From the NCBI RefSeq assembly GCF_000474745.1, contig NZ_ASJR01000007.1:58872-122871 (forward strand): a stretch of DNA of 64,000 bases, given 5' to 3'. Every line of letters starts with the position of its first letter. Position 1 is the stretch's first letter. The notes beneath the pieces are model-generated. The model made no database searches. It was not told the DNA's origin and was given only the letters and a program-made list of their open reading frames with translations. The translations under genes were made by a program, and so were the position numbers. Origin of the DNA: Chitinivibrio alkaliphilus ACht1 (lineage in GTDB: Bacteria > Fibrobacterota > Chitinivibrionia > Chitinivibrionales > Chitinivibrionaceae). Of the stretch, positions 16,263-25,150 are shown piece by piece.

Positions 16263-16729
16263 TATTTTTTCCTCTTCCTAAATCCAAGATAAAACCCAAC
16301 TATACCACTGAGAAGAAATATAATGAGGGGAACCACGATGGGGAGGGGGAGATCCGCATCTGCCAAGGCATCTTCAGTGTCAAGATCGTCCGTATTGAGG
16401 ACCGGTTTTTCCTGTTCTGTCTCATTTGACTCAAGAGGCCCCGTAATGGTTCGACTATGAGCACGGTCAAGCATAAGGGTAATGGTATAGGGCTCATCAG
16501 GACGGTCAATGGTTATATGCCCCTCTTCAGGAACTTTTCCCTGCCAGATGGGGCGTCCTGTTGCTCTGGCATGAAGCACAAGATTTGCTCCCACGGGAAT
16601 ACTTCCATCGGTAAGCCCACCTTCAATGTATACCATGGAGTCTTCCACCGGTTCCGCCATAAGTAAGACACCATGAGCATGTGAAAGGGAGATTAGCATA
16701 AAAAACAGGGGAAGCACCTTTTGTATCAT
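16262..16729 (-). CDS. Secreted, C-terminally anchored protein of the metal ABC operon; mature N-terminus His-Gly
   Basis: A 155-residue protein with a signal peptide (to about residue 18), a beta-rich domain (about 20-100), an acidic linker (about 100-123) and a C-terminal membrane helix (LPIVVPLIIFLLSGIVGFYL) ending in RKRKK. Predicted cleavage after SLSHA leaves a mature protein starting His-Gly, a feature also seen in NikL/CbiL-type and DUF4198-type metal-uptake accessories. A free N-terminal His is a strong metal ligand, so metal capture is a reasonable inference. It is the first gene of the operon, 69 bases downstream of pyrC. Confidence 0.6.
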   Translation of the reverse strand: MIQKVLPLFFMLISLSHAHGVLLMAEPVEDSMVYIEGGLTDGSIPVGANLVLHARATGRPIWQGKVPEEGHITIDRPDEPYTITLMLDRAHSRTITGPLESNETEQEKPVLNTDDLDTEDALADADLPLPIVVPLIIFLLSGIVGFYLGFRKRKK

Positions 16730-16798
16730 CGTATCCTCTTTCTTGTTAGAGTAATATCATACTGTATAAATATAGTTACTGTTCACGGTACGGGATGT

Positions 16799-18121
16799 TT
16801 ATTTTTCCCTAAATACGATTTCACCATCCGTAATCGTAAGTACGGCTTTTCCGTGCAAGGTTTCACCTAAAAAGGCTGAGTTTTGTCCTTTGGTACAGAA
16901 TGCATCTGCCGACACGGTCCACTCTTTGTTAGGGTCAATAAGGGTAACATCACCTACGGTTCCAGGAGAGAGCTCTCCTCCTTCTACATGAAGAACCTCT
17001 GCGGGGGTAGTAGAGTGTAGGGCTACCCATTGTAAGGGAGATATCTTCTGAGAATGAACAAGCTTTGGAAGGGTTGCTCCGACGGTTGTTTCAAGACCGA
17101 CAACACCGAAGGCTGCCGTATCGAAGCCACCATCTTTATCTTCGATGGTATGAGGAGCATGATCAGAAGCGATAAGGTCAATGCTTCCTGAAATAAGCCC
17201 CGCAAGAAGCGCTTCCTGATCTTCCGGGCCGCGTAAGGGTGGGTTCATTTTTTTGTATGTATCATATCCTACATCTGCATGGGTGTACCACAGATAATGC
17301 GCTGCTGTTTCTGCTGTAACAGGAACGCCTCGTTTTTTTGCTGCAGCAATAATACGGACAGCCCCTGCGCTTGAAACATGACAAATGTGAATAGGGGTAT
17401 TTGTGTATTCAGCAATGGCAATATGTCGTGCCACATCGATATCTTCAGAGATAGAGGGGATTCCTGGAATTCCCCTTTGCACAGAGTAGGCTGATTCATC
17501 CATGGCACCTTCTGCGGCAAGATCTTTATCTTCACAGTGGCAAAGCACCGGAAGGGAAAACATCTTAGCATAGGTAATGGCATGCTTGAGCATGTCAGAG
17601 CGATAGACCGATTTTCCATCGTCCGACACAGCGCATGCGCCGGCCTTGTGCATCTCGCCGTACGGTGCCAGCTCTTCTCCAGCGAGGCCTTTTGACATGG
17701 CGCCCACGGGGTATACCCGAGCAGGAGAATAACGACTTTGCTGTTTGATATACCGTATTTTTGCTTCTGTATCTGTCACGGGGGTTGTGTTCGGCATACA
17801 GGCAAGTGCGGTAAACCCACCTGCGGCTGCAGCGGCAGTTCCTGTTTCAATTGTCTCCTTGTGTTCCCCTCCGGGTTCACGCAGATGCACATGTATGTCA
17901 ATGAGCCCGGGGGTAATCCATTTGCCAGTTGCATCAATGGTTACGGTGGGGGTGAAATTGGAGGGAATCGTTCCTACTGCATATATTTTCCCGTCCAAGA
18001 GGGCCACATCCCCCACTTCGTCACGATTGTTTTTGGGATCAAGAATTCGCCCGTCGCGAATCAATATGGCGTCTTTCTTGCCCGTTCTTTGGGATACTTC
18101 TTTGGTATGTTCATTGTACAT
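16799..18121 (-). CDS. pyrC: Dihydroorotase
   Basis: Type I dihydroorotase, which cyclises carbamoyl-aspartate to dihydroorotate. The 440-residue protein has the Zn site D-I-H-V-H-L-R-E-P-G-G-E-H-K-E-T, the GFTALACMPNT motif, a later HCED, HICHVSSAGAV and the catalytic IASDHAPHT. ATG 18121 is preferred: GAGGTGACA precedes it and it overlaps the pyrB stop by 11 bases, whereas the open frame up to 18169 would overlap far more. It is last in pyrR-pyrB-pyrC. Confidence 0.95.
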   Translation of the reverse strand: MYNEHTKEVSQRTGKKDAILIRDGRILDPKNNRDEVGDVALLDGKIYAVGTIPSNFTPTVTIDATGKWITPGLIDIHVHLREPGGEHKETIETGTAAAAAGGFTALACMPNTTPVTDTEAKIRYIKQQSRYSPARVYPVGAMSKGLAGEELAPYGEMHKAGACAVSDDGKSVYRSDMLKHAITYAKMFSLPVLCHCEDKDLAAEGAMDESAYSVQRGIPGIPSISEDIDVARHIAIAEYTNTPIHICHVSSAGAVRIIAAAKKRGVPVTAETAAHYLWYTHADVGYDTYKKMNPPLRGPEDQEALLAGLISGSIDLIASDHAPHTIEDKDGGFDTAAFGVVGLETTVGATLPKLVHSQKISPLQWVALHSTTPAEVLHVEGGELSPGTVGDVTLIDPNKEWTVSADAFCTKGQNSAFLGETLHGKAVLTITDGEIVFREK

Positions 18122-19040
18122 TGTCACCTCCGCCGAGTAGATACAGCACAGCCATTCGTGTCGCCACACCGTTTGTTACCTGATCAAGAATTAAAGAATT
18201 ATCGCTGTCAGCAACATCTGAAGCAAGTTCAACGCCCCTGTTTATTGGTCCTGGATGCATAATAAGTGCATTCTTCTGTGCCCGTTTCATTTTTTCTGCA
18301 TCAATCCCAAAAAAAGAACGATACTCCCGTACAGAGGGAAAGAGACCTCGTTGCTGCCGTTCAAGCTGAGGGCGTAAGAGCATAATTACATCAGCATCTT
18401 CAAGAGCGTCATTTACATCGGTTGTGCAGGGGCACCCCAAGGCATCATGATCGTGGGGGAGAAGAGTTGAAGGAGCGCAGAGAGTGACATTCATCCCAAG
18501 GGTTTTCATGCCCCAGATATTAGAACGGGCAACCCTGCTATGAAGTATATCGCCTACAATGGTAACTTTTAGGCCCTCCAATCGCCGAAGCCGTTGTCGT
18601 ATGGTCATAATATCGAGAAGTGCTTGGGTTGGATGTTCGTTATAGCCGTCCCCAGCATTAATAATAACAGCATCGGTACAGGTGGTTAAAAAAAGAGGTA
18701 TTCCTGCACTCTGATGTCGCACCACTATCATGTCAATCTTCATGGCTTCTATATTTTGTATTGTATCCTTGAGGGTTTCCCCCTTCGACACAGAAGAGCC
18801 GGAGGTTGAAAAATTAAGGGGATTTGCAGAAAGTCGTTTTTCAGCCATTTCAAAGGAAAGTCGTGTCCGCGTAGAGTTTTCATAGAAAAAATTAACCACT
18901 GTTTTCCCGCGGAGCGGCGGCACTACTTTTACTTCTCGCTGCAACACTTCATGAAATGTATCCGCCGTATCAAGAATTGTTGTAATGTCGTCATGAGAAA
19001 CCCCTTTGAGGCCAAGAAGGTGTTTGATAGAAACAGGCAT
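18111..19040 (-). CDS. pyrB: Aspartate carbamoyltransferase catalytic subunit
   Basis: PyrB makes carbamoyl-aspartate from carbamoyl phosphate and aspartate. The 309-residue protein carries the carbamoyl-phosphate motif F-Y-E-N-S-T-R-T-R-L-S-F-E, then SSVSKGETLKDT, VVRHQSAG and HPTQALLD. ATG 19040 shares TAATG with the pyrR stop and has GGGAGGG upstream. No pyrI regulatory subunit is present, so this is the catalytic-only class. Confidence 0.95.
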   Translation of the reverse strand: MPVSIKHLLGLKGVSHDDITTILDTADTFHEVLQREVKVVPPLRGKTVVNFFYENSTRTRLSFEMAEKRLSANPLNFSTSGSSVSKGETLKDTIQNIEAMKIDMIVVRHQSAGIPLFLTTCTDAVIINAGDGYNEHPTQALLDIMTIRQRLRRLEGLKVTIVGDILHSRVARSNIWGMKTLGMNVTLCAPSTLLPHDHDALGCPCTTDVNDALEDADVIMLLRPQLERQQRGLFPSVREYRSFFGIDAEKMKRAQKNALIMHPGPINRGVELASDVADSDNSLILDQVTNGVATRMAVLYLLGGGDNVQ

Positions 19041-19591
19041 TATTGTCCCTCCCGCGGAAGAATTTGTACGGCTGTCTCCACCTTGTCCACGGTGGAGCAA
19101 AATAATCGCAAGGTGTTTTCCCGTGCTACGGTAGAGATAATTCGTCCTGAATAGTCTGGCTGTATAGGGATTTCCCGTTGCCCACGATCAACCAGTACAG
19201 CTAAGCGTACAGTGCCGGGACGACCCATATCCATAAGTGCATCAAGGGCTGCACGAATTGTCCGTCCCGTGTGAAGAATATCATCAACAAGGATAAGGTT
19301 TTTTCGCGATATGTTAAAGGGGATGTCTGTTTCTCGCGCTGGGCTTCCTGCGGCAGAGTAGCGATAATCATCCCGATAGAGGGTTGTGTCGAGAACGCCA
19401 AGGGGAAGGGATATGTTTTCAAAGGATTCTATGTTGTTGCGAATTTCCTGTGCAAGCCAGACTCCCCGTGTTTGAATCCCCACCAAGGCGAGACCTTCCG
19501 GAGCAGGTTCTTCTTCAACAATCTGCAGAGATATTCTCCGTATACACTGTTCTATTTCTTTGGAATTCATAACAGTTCTGCCCGTTTGCAC
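19040..19591 (-). CDS. pyrR: PyrR bifunctional regulator / uracil phosphoribosyltransferase
   Basis: A 183-residue PRTase-fold protein with the PRPP loop LILVDDILHTGRTIRAALDAL shortened as VDDILHTGRTIRA, and the PyrR-type ALVGIQTRGVWLA. PyrR binds pyr mRNA or acts as a UPRTase. The start is uncertain: GTG 19591 has GGAGGAGCA very close to it, while ATG 19570 lies about 24 bases from that site. I see no convincing PyrR anti-antiterminator in the 120-base upstream gap, so attenuation is not demonstrated. It heads pyrR-pyrB-pyrC. Confidence 0.9.
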   Translation of the reverse strand: MQTGRTVMNSKEIEQCIRRISLQIVEEEPAPEGLALVGIQTRGVWLAQEIRNNIESFENISLPLGVLDTTLYRDDYRYSAAGSPARETDIPFNISRKNLILVDDILHTGRTIRAALDALMDMGRPGTVRLAVLVDRGQREIPIQPDYSGRIISTVARENTLRLFCSTVDKVETAVQILPREGQ

Positions 19592-19715
19592 TGCTCCTCC
19601 GAAGGTAAAACGTTTTCACTGGTAAAATAATTTTGATATTGCCTTTTTAGCTAATTTAATTTATTTATGTCCAATGATTCGAATTGTACAAACGCAAACA
19701 TGTAAGGAGTTTTGT

Positions 19716-20960
19716 ATGAAAATGAACGTGTTGACTGCCCTGTGTGTTCTTTTGGGGATCGTCAGTGCCGTGGGGCAAAATGCTCGCATGGCCTCTCTTG
19801 GTACATGGTCGCAACAGGATGCATCAGATCTACTGTATACGCCTGCTTTGATGACCCGGTATAATGACATGATACAGGTAACGGCAAATACAAATAATGA
19901 TCACACCTTCTTTGTTGCAAAGCAAATGAATAGCGCCTTTTACCTTGGTATGAGCATTGAAGCACAGGACATTGTGCGCGGACGCTTTTACTCCCGTGCT
20001 GATGATTATATCACATTCTTAGAGATTGGTATTGACCCCTTTGATATGCCGCAATTCTTTGCCGCCTTAGATCTTGGCGCATTTTCATTAGGTGTAAAAA
20101 CTCTCTATGAATTTGATCTCTACCGAGCAACATCAGAGGATGATGATGGTGACACCGATACAGAGCGTGAACTTGTTTCTACCAAAGGGGTGCATCTGTC
20201 AGCACTGTTAGGGGGAGAAAATACAACGCGCTTGAAACCAACCTTTACTATAGGGCAGCTTCGTGCAAGCTCCTATGAAGAGTCAGAAGCTCTTGATTCC
20301 GAGTTTGAAGAACGTACCGATTTCGGCCTTTTGCTTTCAACCGGTCTTGAAGCACGTATTCCCACGGCGGCTGCCGAACTCGTTCTTGCCGGTGCGTGGA
20401 CGCTTGAGAAATATGAGTTTGAGGAGGAAGTTGACGGTACGTCCAGTTCTTTAAGTGATAATACGTATAGCGATATTTTTTGGGACTTTCGTGCTGGCCT
20501 TGTGGGTGAGATGCTTGATAATCTTCAGTGGGTCGCAGAGTATCGTGGAGCCATTGATGTAAACAAAACAGTTACTGATCCTTCCGGTTCGAGTGATGTT
20601 ACAACGCGAACACGAAATACGGCGCATACGGCGGCGCTTTCCTTTGAGAAAGCCGTAGAAGGTATCTGGCGTTTTGAGCATCTTACTCCCCGGTCTGGTT
20701 TTGCCTATACGCTTCGCCCCGGTGGTTGGTCACGGCGTAATGATGATGAAGTGCGTACATCGTGGATAAACAGTGATGGAGTTAATCTTACTACCGGTGT
20801 TGGTATGGGTCTTGGTCGTACTGCCTTAGATGTGGATGTTAACTTTGGTAATTGGGATGGTGTCTTGACTGGTCCAACCGGTGCCGCTGCAACCCTCACA
20901 GTTGATTTTGGAAGTGGCTTTGAAGCAGCCACTTCTTCTGCTGGTGAGGAGCGTGAATAA
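19716..20960 (+). CDS. Putative outer-membrane beta-barrel protein
   Basis: A 414-residue exported protein. The start ATG 19716 has AAGGAG six bases upstream and gives a signal peptide (MKMNVLTALCVLLGIVSAVG, cleavage near GQ-NA). The mature part is a succession of amphipathic beta strands with acidic loops (SEDDDGDTDTERE, EEEVDGTSSSLSD), for example LELVLAGAWTL-type alternations and a long LTVDF end, which suggests a beta-barrel. No named family recognised; a porin-like role is inference. A strong terminator follows, so it is a single-gene unit. Confidence 0.6.
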   Translation: MKMNVLTALCVLLGIVSAVGQNARMASLGTWSQQDASDLLYTPALMTRYNDMIQVTANTNNDHTFFVAKQMNSAFYLGMSIEAQDIVRGRFYSRADDYITFLEIGIDPFDMPQFFAALDLGAFSLGVKTLYEFDLYRATSEDDDGDTDTERELVSTKGVHLSALLGGENTTRLKPTFTIGQLRASSYEESEALDSEFEERTDFGLLLSTGLEARIPTAAAELVLAGAWTLEKYEFEEEVDGTSSSLSDNTYSDIFWDFRAGLVGEMLDNLQWVAEYRGAIDVNKTVTDPSGSSDVTTRTRNTAHTAALSFEKAVEGIWRFEHLTPRSGFAYTLRPGGWSRRNDDEVRTSWINSDGVNLTTGVGMGLGRTALDVDVNFGNWDGVLTGPTGAAATLTVDFGSGFEAATSSAGEERE

Positions 20961-20992
20961 GTTTTCTGGAATATGAATTATATGAGTTTTAT

Positions 20993-21026
20993 AGCGACCT
21001 TTCTAAATGGAGGTCGCTTCTTTTTT
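20993..21026 (+). terminator. Rho-independent terminator after the outer-membrane protein gene
   Basis: 8-bp perfect stem AGCGACCT/AGGTCGCT (20993-21000 with 21011-21018), 10-base loop, then TCTTTTTTG. Confidence 0.85.
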
Positions 21027-21070
21027 GTGCCTGTATTATTTTTAGGGGATATTTTTATGGGATATGCACT

Positions 21071-22198
21071 ATGATTTTTGATGTACTCTACGGCATAACA
21101 GGCCTCCCCCTTTTCCAAAGTCGTTTTTTCGCGGCTTCTGCTGCAGTGGTTCTTGCCTTTATTGGCGGCATGCTTTTGTTTCCTCCGTATATACGACTCC
21201 TTCGCCGTTTTCATTTTAGTTCTGAGCTCGACACTGCAAAGCGGCAACCCGTAATGCCTGCGGGGATTTTCTTTATGCTTCTGCTTATTCCCATTGTGTT
21301 GCTTACATCTCGATTCAATGTGTATGTTACCTCTGCCTTGATTGTCTATTTTTGTTACAGTCTCATTGGTGCTGTAGATGACATTGCCAAAATCTATAAT
21401 AAACGTCGGTTAATTCGTAAGGAAATAAGCCTTAAGGATTATCAATATAAAACAGATGGCATCTCTGCATCTTTACGGTTGGGGCTCTATCTCCTTATTG
21501 CCACCATTACGGCCATTGTGTGCTACTGTCTTATTCCGGAAATTAATAGGGTCGTTACGGTTCCTTTTTGGGGCTCTTATGAAGGGGTTGAGCTTCCCGT
21601 ATATGTCTTTATTCCCCTCATGTCTCTTGTTATTGCTATTTTGGCCAACGGCGTAAACTTTACCGATGGGTTTGATACCCTTGCCACGGTGCCCCTTCTT
21701 ACTAATTTTGTATTTATCGCCTTGATAGGCTACGTATCAAGCAGGCCTGACTGGAGTCGTTATTTTATTATCCCGCAAATTCAAGGTATTAATGAAATTA
21801 TTCCCTTTGTTGGAGCGGTCTTGGGTGTGCTCCTTGCGTTTTTGTGGTTTAACTCTCCTCCTTCAGATATTATTATGGGTGATTCTGGATCTATCGGTTT
21901 GGGAGGGCTTCTTGGTATACTCTTTGTGTTTACGAAGTCGGAGTTTTATATGCCCATTGTTGCCTTTGTGTTTCTTGTAGAGTTTGCTTCAAGTTTTATC
22001 CAGATATTCTATTATAAAATGACAAAAAAACGAATTTTTCTCATGGCTCCCATTCATCATCATTTTGAGATACATCTGAAACGAAAAGGGGTTTTTAATC
22101 GCAAGGGTGATGTGATCTCAAAAATCACGTGGCGTTTTCATATTCTTTCCATATTTCTTCTCGTGGTGGGACTTGTCTTATACATGAAGGTGAGGTAG
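21071..22198 (+). CDS. mraY: Phospho-N-acetylmuramoyl-pentapeptide transferase (MraY-like)
   Basis: A 375-residue multi-spanning transferase that would move phospho-MurNAc-pentapeptide to undecaprenyl phosphate, forming lipid I. Recognisable motifs in order: GAVDDIAKI (V-D-D-x-x-K), NGVNFTDGFDTLA (family NxxNLTDGLDGLA), FLWFNSPPSDIIMGDSGS (family P-x-x-x-F-M-G-D-x-G-S), and MAPIHHHFE followed by a C-terminus ending LYMKVR, as in E. coli MraY. The L-T-D-G-L-D-G-L motif is altered. It is away from any mur/dcw genes and followed three bases later by a methyltransferase gene, so it might be a second, specialised copy. Confidence 0.85.
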   Translation: MIFDVLYGITGLPLFQSRFFAASAAVVLAFIGGMLLFPPYIRLLRRFHFSSELDTAKRQPVMPAGIFFMLLLIPIVLLTSRFNVYVTSALIVYFCYSLIGAVDDIAKIYNKRRLIRKEISLKDYQYKTDGISASLRLGLYLLIATITAIVCYCLIPEINRVVTVPFWGSYEGVELPVYVFIPLMSLVIAILANGVNFTDGFDTLATVPLLTNFVFIALIGYVSSRPDWSRYFIIPQIQGINEIIPFVGAVLGVLLAFLWFNSPPSDIIMGDSGSIGLGGLLGILFVFTKSEFYMPIVAFVFLVEFASSFIQIFYYKMTKKRIFLMAPIHHHFEIHLKRKGVFNRKGDVISKITWRFHILSIFLLVVGLVLYMKVR

Positions 22199-22200
22199 GA

Positions 22201-22932
22201 ATGGTAACAGATTTGGATAGCAACTATACCTCTCCTGCGGGGAAAGAGTTTTCCCTCGTTGCAGGACGATTTGCCTGTATATCCCCTGCGAGTTCTGTCT
22301 TGGATGCAGGCTGTGGGTATGGAGAGGGAGTGTGTAATATTGCTGATGAGTTTCGGTGTAAAGCTGTGGCGGTTGACTTAAATGAAGATAATATACGTGC
22401 TGCGCGTCAACGGGCAGAAGAGCGAAAAATAAGCCATCTCATTCAATTTGAATCGGAGAACCTTCTAAACCTCTCGCCTGCGCATCACGGTTTCGATTTG
22501 ATTCTTGCTGAAGGAGGTATTCTCAGCTTGCTTGGTCGTGAGACAGGTCTCTCTCTTCTTGGTGAACGTCTTGCTCCGCGAGGGTGGCTTGCTTTTTCAG
22601 ACCTGATCCTTCTGACAGGCATTGAAAATATTCCCCGTGAAGTTCTTCATATTTATGAAAATTCACGCTATCATTATGAGAATGAAGCATCCTATCGAAA
22701 GATGATTACCGGTGCTGGATTTGATATTCAGTTAATGACCCTGGTACCGCCCAGCGGATGGGATAACTACTATGCTCACATGGCTCGACGACTGGAGGAT
22801 AATGATGGGATGTTTGCTGACCCTGCAGTGAAAAAATTGTTTCATCGTGAAATCGATATCTTTTATCGTCTTGAGGGTTTTCGCTATATCGGCTACCTGT
22901 TCGGCATGCTGAGGAAAAAAAGCGATCTATAA
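22201..22932 (+). CDS. Class I SAM-dependent methyltransferase
   Basis: A 243-residue methyltransferase with the SAM motif VLDAGCGYGEGVCNIADEF shortened as LDAGCGYGEG (about residues 35-44), the acidic end of strand 2 (VAVDLNEDN) and motif IV FDLILAEGGI. Late residues PSGWDNYY resemble small-molecule methyltransferases of the UbiE/Methyltransf_11 group. ATG 22201 follows the mraY stop by two bases and has GGTGAGG upstream; the open frame reaches back to 22129 inside mraY. Substrate unknown; coupling to mraY hints at lipid-linked or cell-wall chemistry but this is speculative. Confidence 0.75.
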   Translation: MVTDLDSNYTSPAGKEFSLVAGRFACISPASSVLDAGCGYGEGVCNIADEFRCKAVAVDLNEDNIRAARQRAEERKISHLIQFESENLLNLSPAHHGFDLILAEGGILSLLGRETGLSLLGERLAPRGWLAFSDLILLTGIENIPREVLHIYENSRYHYENEASYRKMITGAGFDIQLMTLVPPSGWDNYYAHMARRLEDNDGMFADPAVKKLFHREIDIFYRLEGFRYIGYLFGMLRKKSDL

Positions 22933-22935
22933 AGA

Positions 22936-22966
22936 AACGAACGCTTATACGGGGAAAGCGTTCGTT
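22936..22966. terminator. Hairpin, probable bidirectional terminator
   Basis: 10-bp perfect stem AACGAACGCT/AGCGTTCGTT (22936-22945 with 22957-22966), 11-base loop. On the minus strand it is followed by TTCTTTA, on the plus strand by a poor T stretch. It lies between the convergent methyltransferase and GH10 genes. Confidence 0.55.
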
Positions 22967-23052
22967 CTCATAACTCGGGGAAGTTATGGGGCTTAAGAAG
23001 CCACTCATTGACCGTATCGGTCATACACTGCTCATACTTTATTATTTTTTTC

Positions 23053-25065
23053 TTAGGGAATAAAAAGTCGTTTTTGTACGTGTGTGCCCTCAGATGAACG
23101 AAGGCGAAGAATGTATATTCCTCGGGCTAGTTCGGAGAGGTCAACCTGGGTTTCTCCTGCGGGAAGAGAGAGTTTCTTTCGTTCTCCTCGAGGAGTAAAC
23201 AAGAAGAGTTCTTCTGGCTTTTCAGCAAAGTTGAGTAGTCGTCCCTTTTGTGTAATAACACGGGGAGGGGCCTGCTGGTTTTTATCGGGAAGAGTTGTGG
23301 TGGGGGTGTCTTTCTGTAATATGAGAGAGTCCTTGTGGCTGGAAGATAGGATGATTTCAGCGGATTTTTCAATGCCCTCAAGCTCTGTTTGTAGGGAATA
23401 GGTGCCACGAAACCCCCGGAAATTAAGGGTGCCTTCGGCAGTTGTACGTACTTTCTTGTTTGTTGTCCACAGAGTGTCCCATAAGTACCGTATTGAATCA
23501 GCCACGGGTTTTGCACTTTTATCTACCCGGTACAGACCAGCGCCGTTGCTTCCATGTATCGGAGCAACCCACTGTTTTTTGTCCCAAAATCCCCACAGCA
23601 ACATTCCTTCTACAGCAGGGTGGGAAAAGACTGTTCGTATAAATCTGCTATATTGTTCAGCCTGTTCCTCCTCACAAAGATGAAGCCCCGATTCTCGTGT
23701 TCCCATATCAAATTCCGTGATTTTTATGGGGAGTCCTGCTCTACTGAGTTCGTCAAGGCGGTGCCGTATTACTTCTGGGGAGATGGAGTTATTTCCGAAG
23801 TGTCCTTGAACACCAAGACCATGGATTGGTACATTGCGTTCACGCATGCCTGTTACCAAATCTACAAAGTTCTCTGCCTGTCCTCCTGCCAGTAAGGAGT
23901 ATTCATTAAGAAACAAGCGGGCATCAGGGTCTGCCCTATGTGCCCAAATAAAGGCGGAATCAAGCAGTGCCCATTCGTTATCTGGAAAGAGGTGAACCGT
24001 CTTGCGAAATAGGGCGAGTTCATGAATGGGCTCATTCCACACATCATACTCCTGAATTTTGCCTCGATAGTAGGAGACATCACGGATAATGCGCTCACGA
24101 ATTGCATCTACAAGTTCTTCCGGGGCGAGGCTGTTAGACCAGTGATCCTCAAATCCGTATTGCTGTAGCCCCCACATGAGAACATGCCCACGCAGGGGGA
24201 TATCGTGCTTTTTTGCATATTCAGTGTATTTGCGCATGTTTTCTCTGTCGGGGCTTCCCGGTACAGGTTCAAAATCTACCCATTTTAAGGCATTCTCCGT
24301 AACTATTTCTGAAAAATATTCACGCGTTTTCTCTCGGTACCACGAATCATAGGGGCCAATTGTGTCAAGATTGAAGGCTGTGCCGAAGGAAAATTCGTGA
24401 CGTTGGAGCTTAATCTGTACATCGGTATGCCTCATGGGGCTTCCCGTTTTGTCAAATAGGTGGAGGGAGAAATCTTCTTTGCGTATGCTGTCAATACGTG
24501 CGGGGGCATCATGGTACCATTGGTTGGTTTCATCAATTTCTTCAATTTCATACAGAGATATGTTATCTAAATGGTAGATTCCTTCACCTGTGGCAAGTCC
24601 TATATTGATAATTAATGCATCGGTTCCGCTGGTGTCGCTGTAGAAATTTCCTGAGAAATGTTGAAACTCATCTTCTTGAATATTTAAGCGAAACCCTTCT
24701 TTATACGTCCAGTCATCATAGGAGACACTGACATGAATTGGTGCGGGTCCCCGTGCATCCATGGAAAATCGGTAGAGCTGGTTTTTACGGGCAGTCCATG
24801 AAGGGACTCTAATTTGAATATGCCAGTTTTCTTCCTGTTTTTCAGATATCTCAATCTTTGCCCCGTAGTTTCCCGATGCAGCTGCTTCAGAAGATTGGAA
24901 GTTGGCTGAAAAGAGGTCTGTAGAAACGTGGTCAGCATGGGTGACTTCCCATGAAGGATCGTAGCGTTCAAAGTCTCCGGTGGGAATAAGGTTTTCTCCA
25001 TGCAGGGGGAGTATCATACACGCAAGAATACTATGGAAGACATATAGTATGATTCGCCGTTGCAT
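23053..25065 (-). CDS. Secreted GH10 endo-beta-1,4-xylanase with CBM and C-terminal sorting-like tail
   Basis: A 670-residue secreted enzyme: signal peptide (to about residue 23), a CBM4/9/22-like domain (about 24-175; starts ENLIPTGDFE), a GH10 barrel (about 190-545) and a C-terminal beta domain (about 600-670). The acid/base Glu is in YDVWNEPIHE and the nucleophile Glu in PIKITEFDMG. The tail pattern F-L-F-T-P-R-G-E-R and ELARGIYILRLRSSEG matches T9SS-type C-terminal sorting domains and resembles the GH8 protein at 47.3 kb. ATG 25065 has GGAGG five bases upstream; the open frame to 25320 would cross acpS and is rejected. GH10 enzymes mainly cut xylan; other beta-1,4-glycans are possible. 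Confidence 0.92.
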   Translation of the reverse strand: MQRRIILYVFHSILACMILPLHGENLIPTGDFERYDPSWEVTHADHVSTDLFSANFQSSEAAASGNYGAKIEISEKQEENWHIQIRVPSWTARKNQLYRFSMDARGPAPIHVSVSYDDWTYKEGFRLNIQEDEFQHFSGNFYSDTSGTDALIINIGLATGEGIYHLDNISLYEIEEIDETNQWYHDAPARIDSIRKEDFSLHLFDKTGSPMRHTDVQIKLQRHEFSFGTAFNLDTIGPYDSWYREKTREYFSEIVTENALKWVDFEPVPGSPDRENMRKYTEYAKKHDIPLRGHVLMWGLQQYGFEDHWSNSLAPEELVDAIRERIIRDVSYYRGKIQEYDVWNEPIHELALFRKTVHLFPDNEWALLDSAFIWAHRADPDARLFLNEYSLLAGGQAENFVDLVTGMRERNVPIHGLGVQGHFGNNSISPEVIRHRLDELSRAGLPIKITEFDMGTRESGLHLCEEEQAEQYSRFIRTVFSHPAVEGMLLWGFWDKKQWVAPIHGSNGAGLYRVDKSAKPVADSIRYLWDTLWTTNKKVRTTAEGTLNFRGFRGTYSLQTELEGIEKSAEIILSSSHKDSLILQKDTPTTTLPDKNQQAPPRVITQKGRLLNFAEKPEELFLFTPRGERKKLSLPAGETQVDLSELARGIYILRLRSSEGTHVQKRLFIP

Positions 25066-25093
25066 TGATTCCTCCAAAAAAACGGGTATAACG

Positions 25094-25104
25094 TATATTA
25101 TACT
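25094..25104. promoter_or_regulatory. Shared -10 region of divergent GH10 / acpS promoters
   Basis: Overlapping -10-like boxes occur on both strands: TATAAT on minus (25097-25102) and TATACT on plus (25099-25104), 30-50 bases from each start codon. The -35 boxes are weak on both sides. Confidence 0.35.
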
Positions 25105-25150
25105 TCGGAAAATGTGGTTGTGCAGGTTTATTTGATGAGGAGATACGGGT

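Noticed and set aside
19592..19715. PyrR-type attenuator before pyrR
   Set aside because: No antiterminator/terminator hairpin pair or anti-antiterminator consensus is visible in the short gap.
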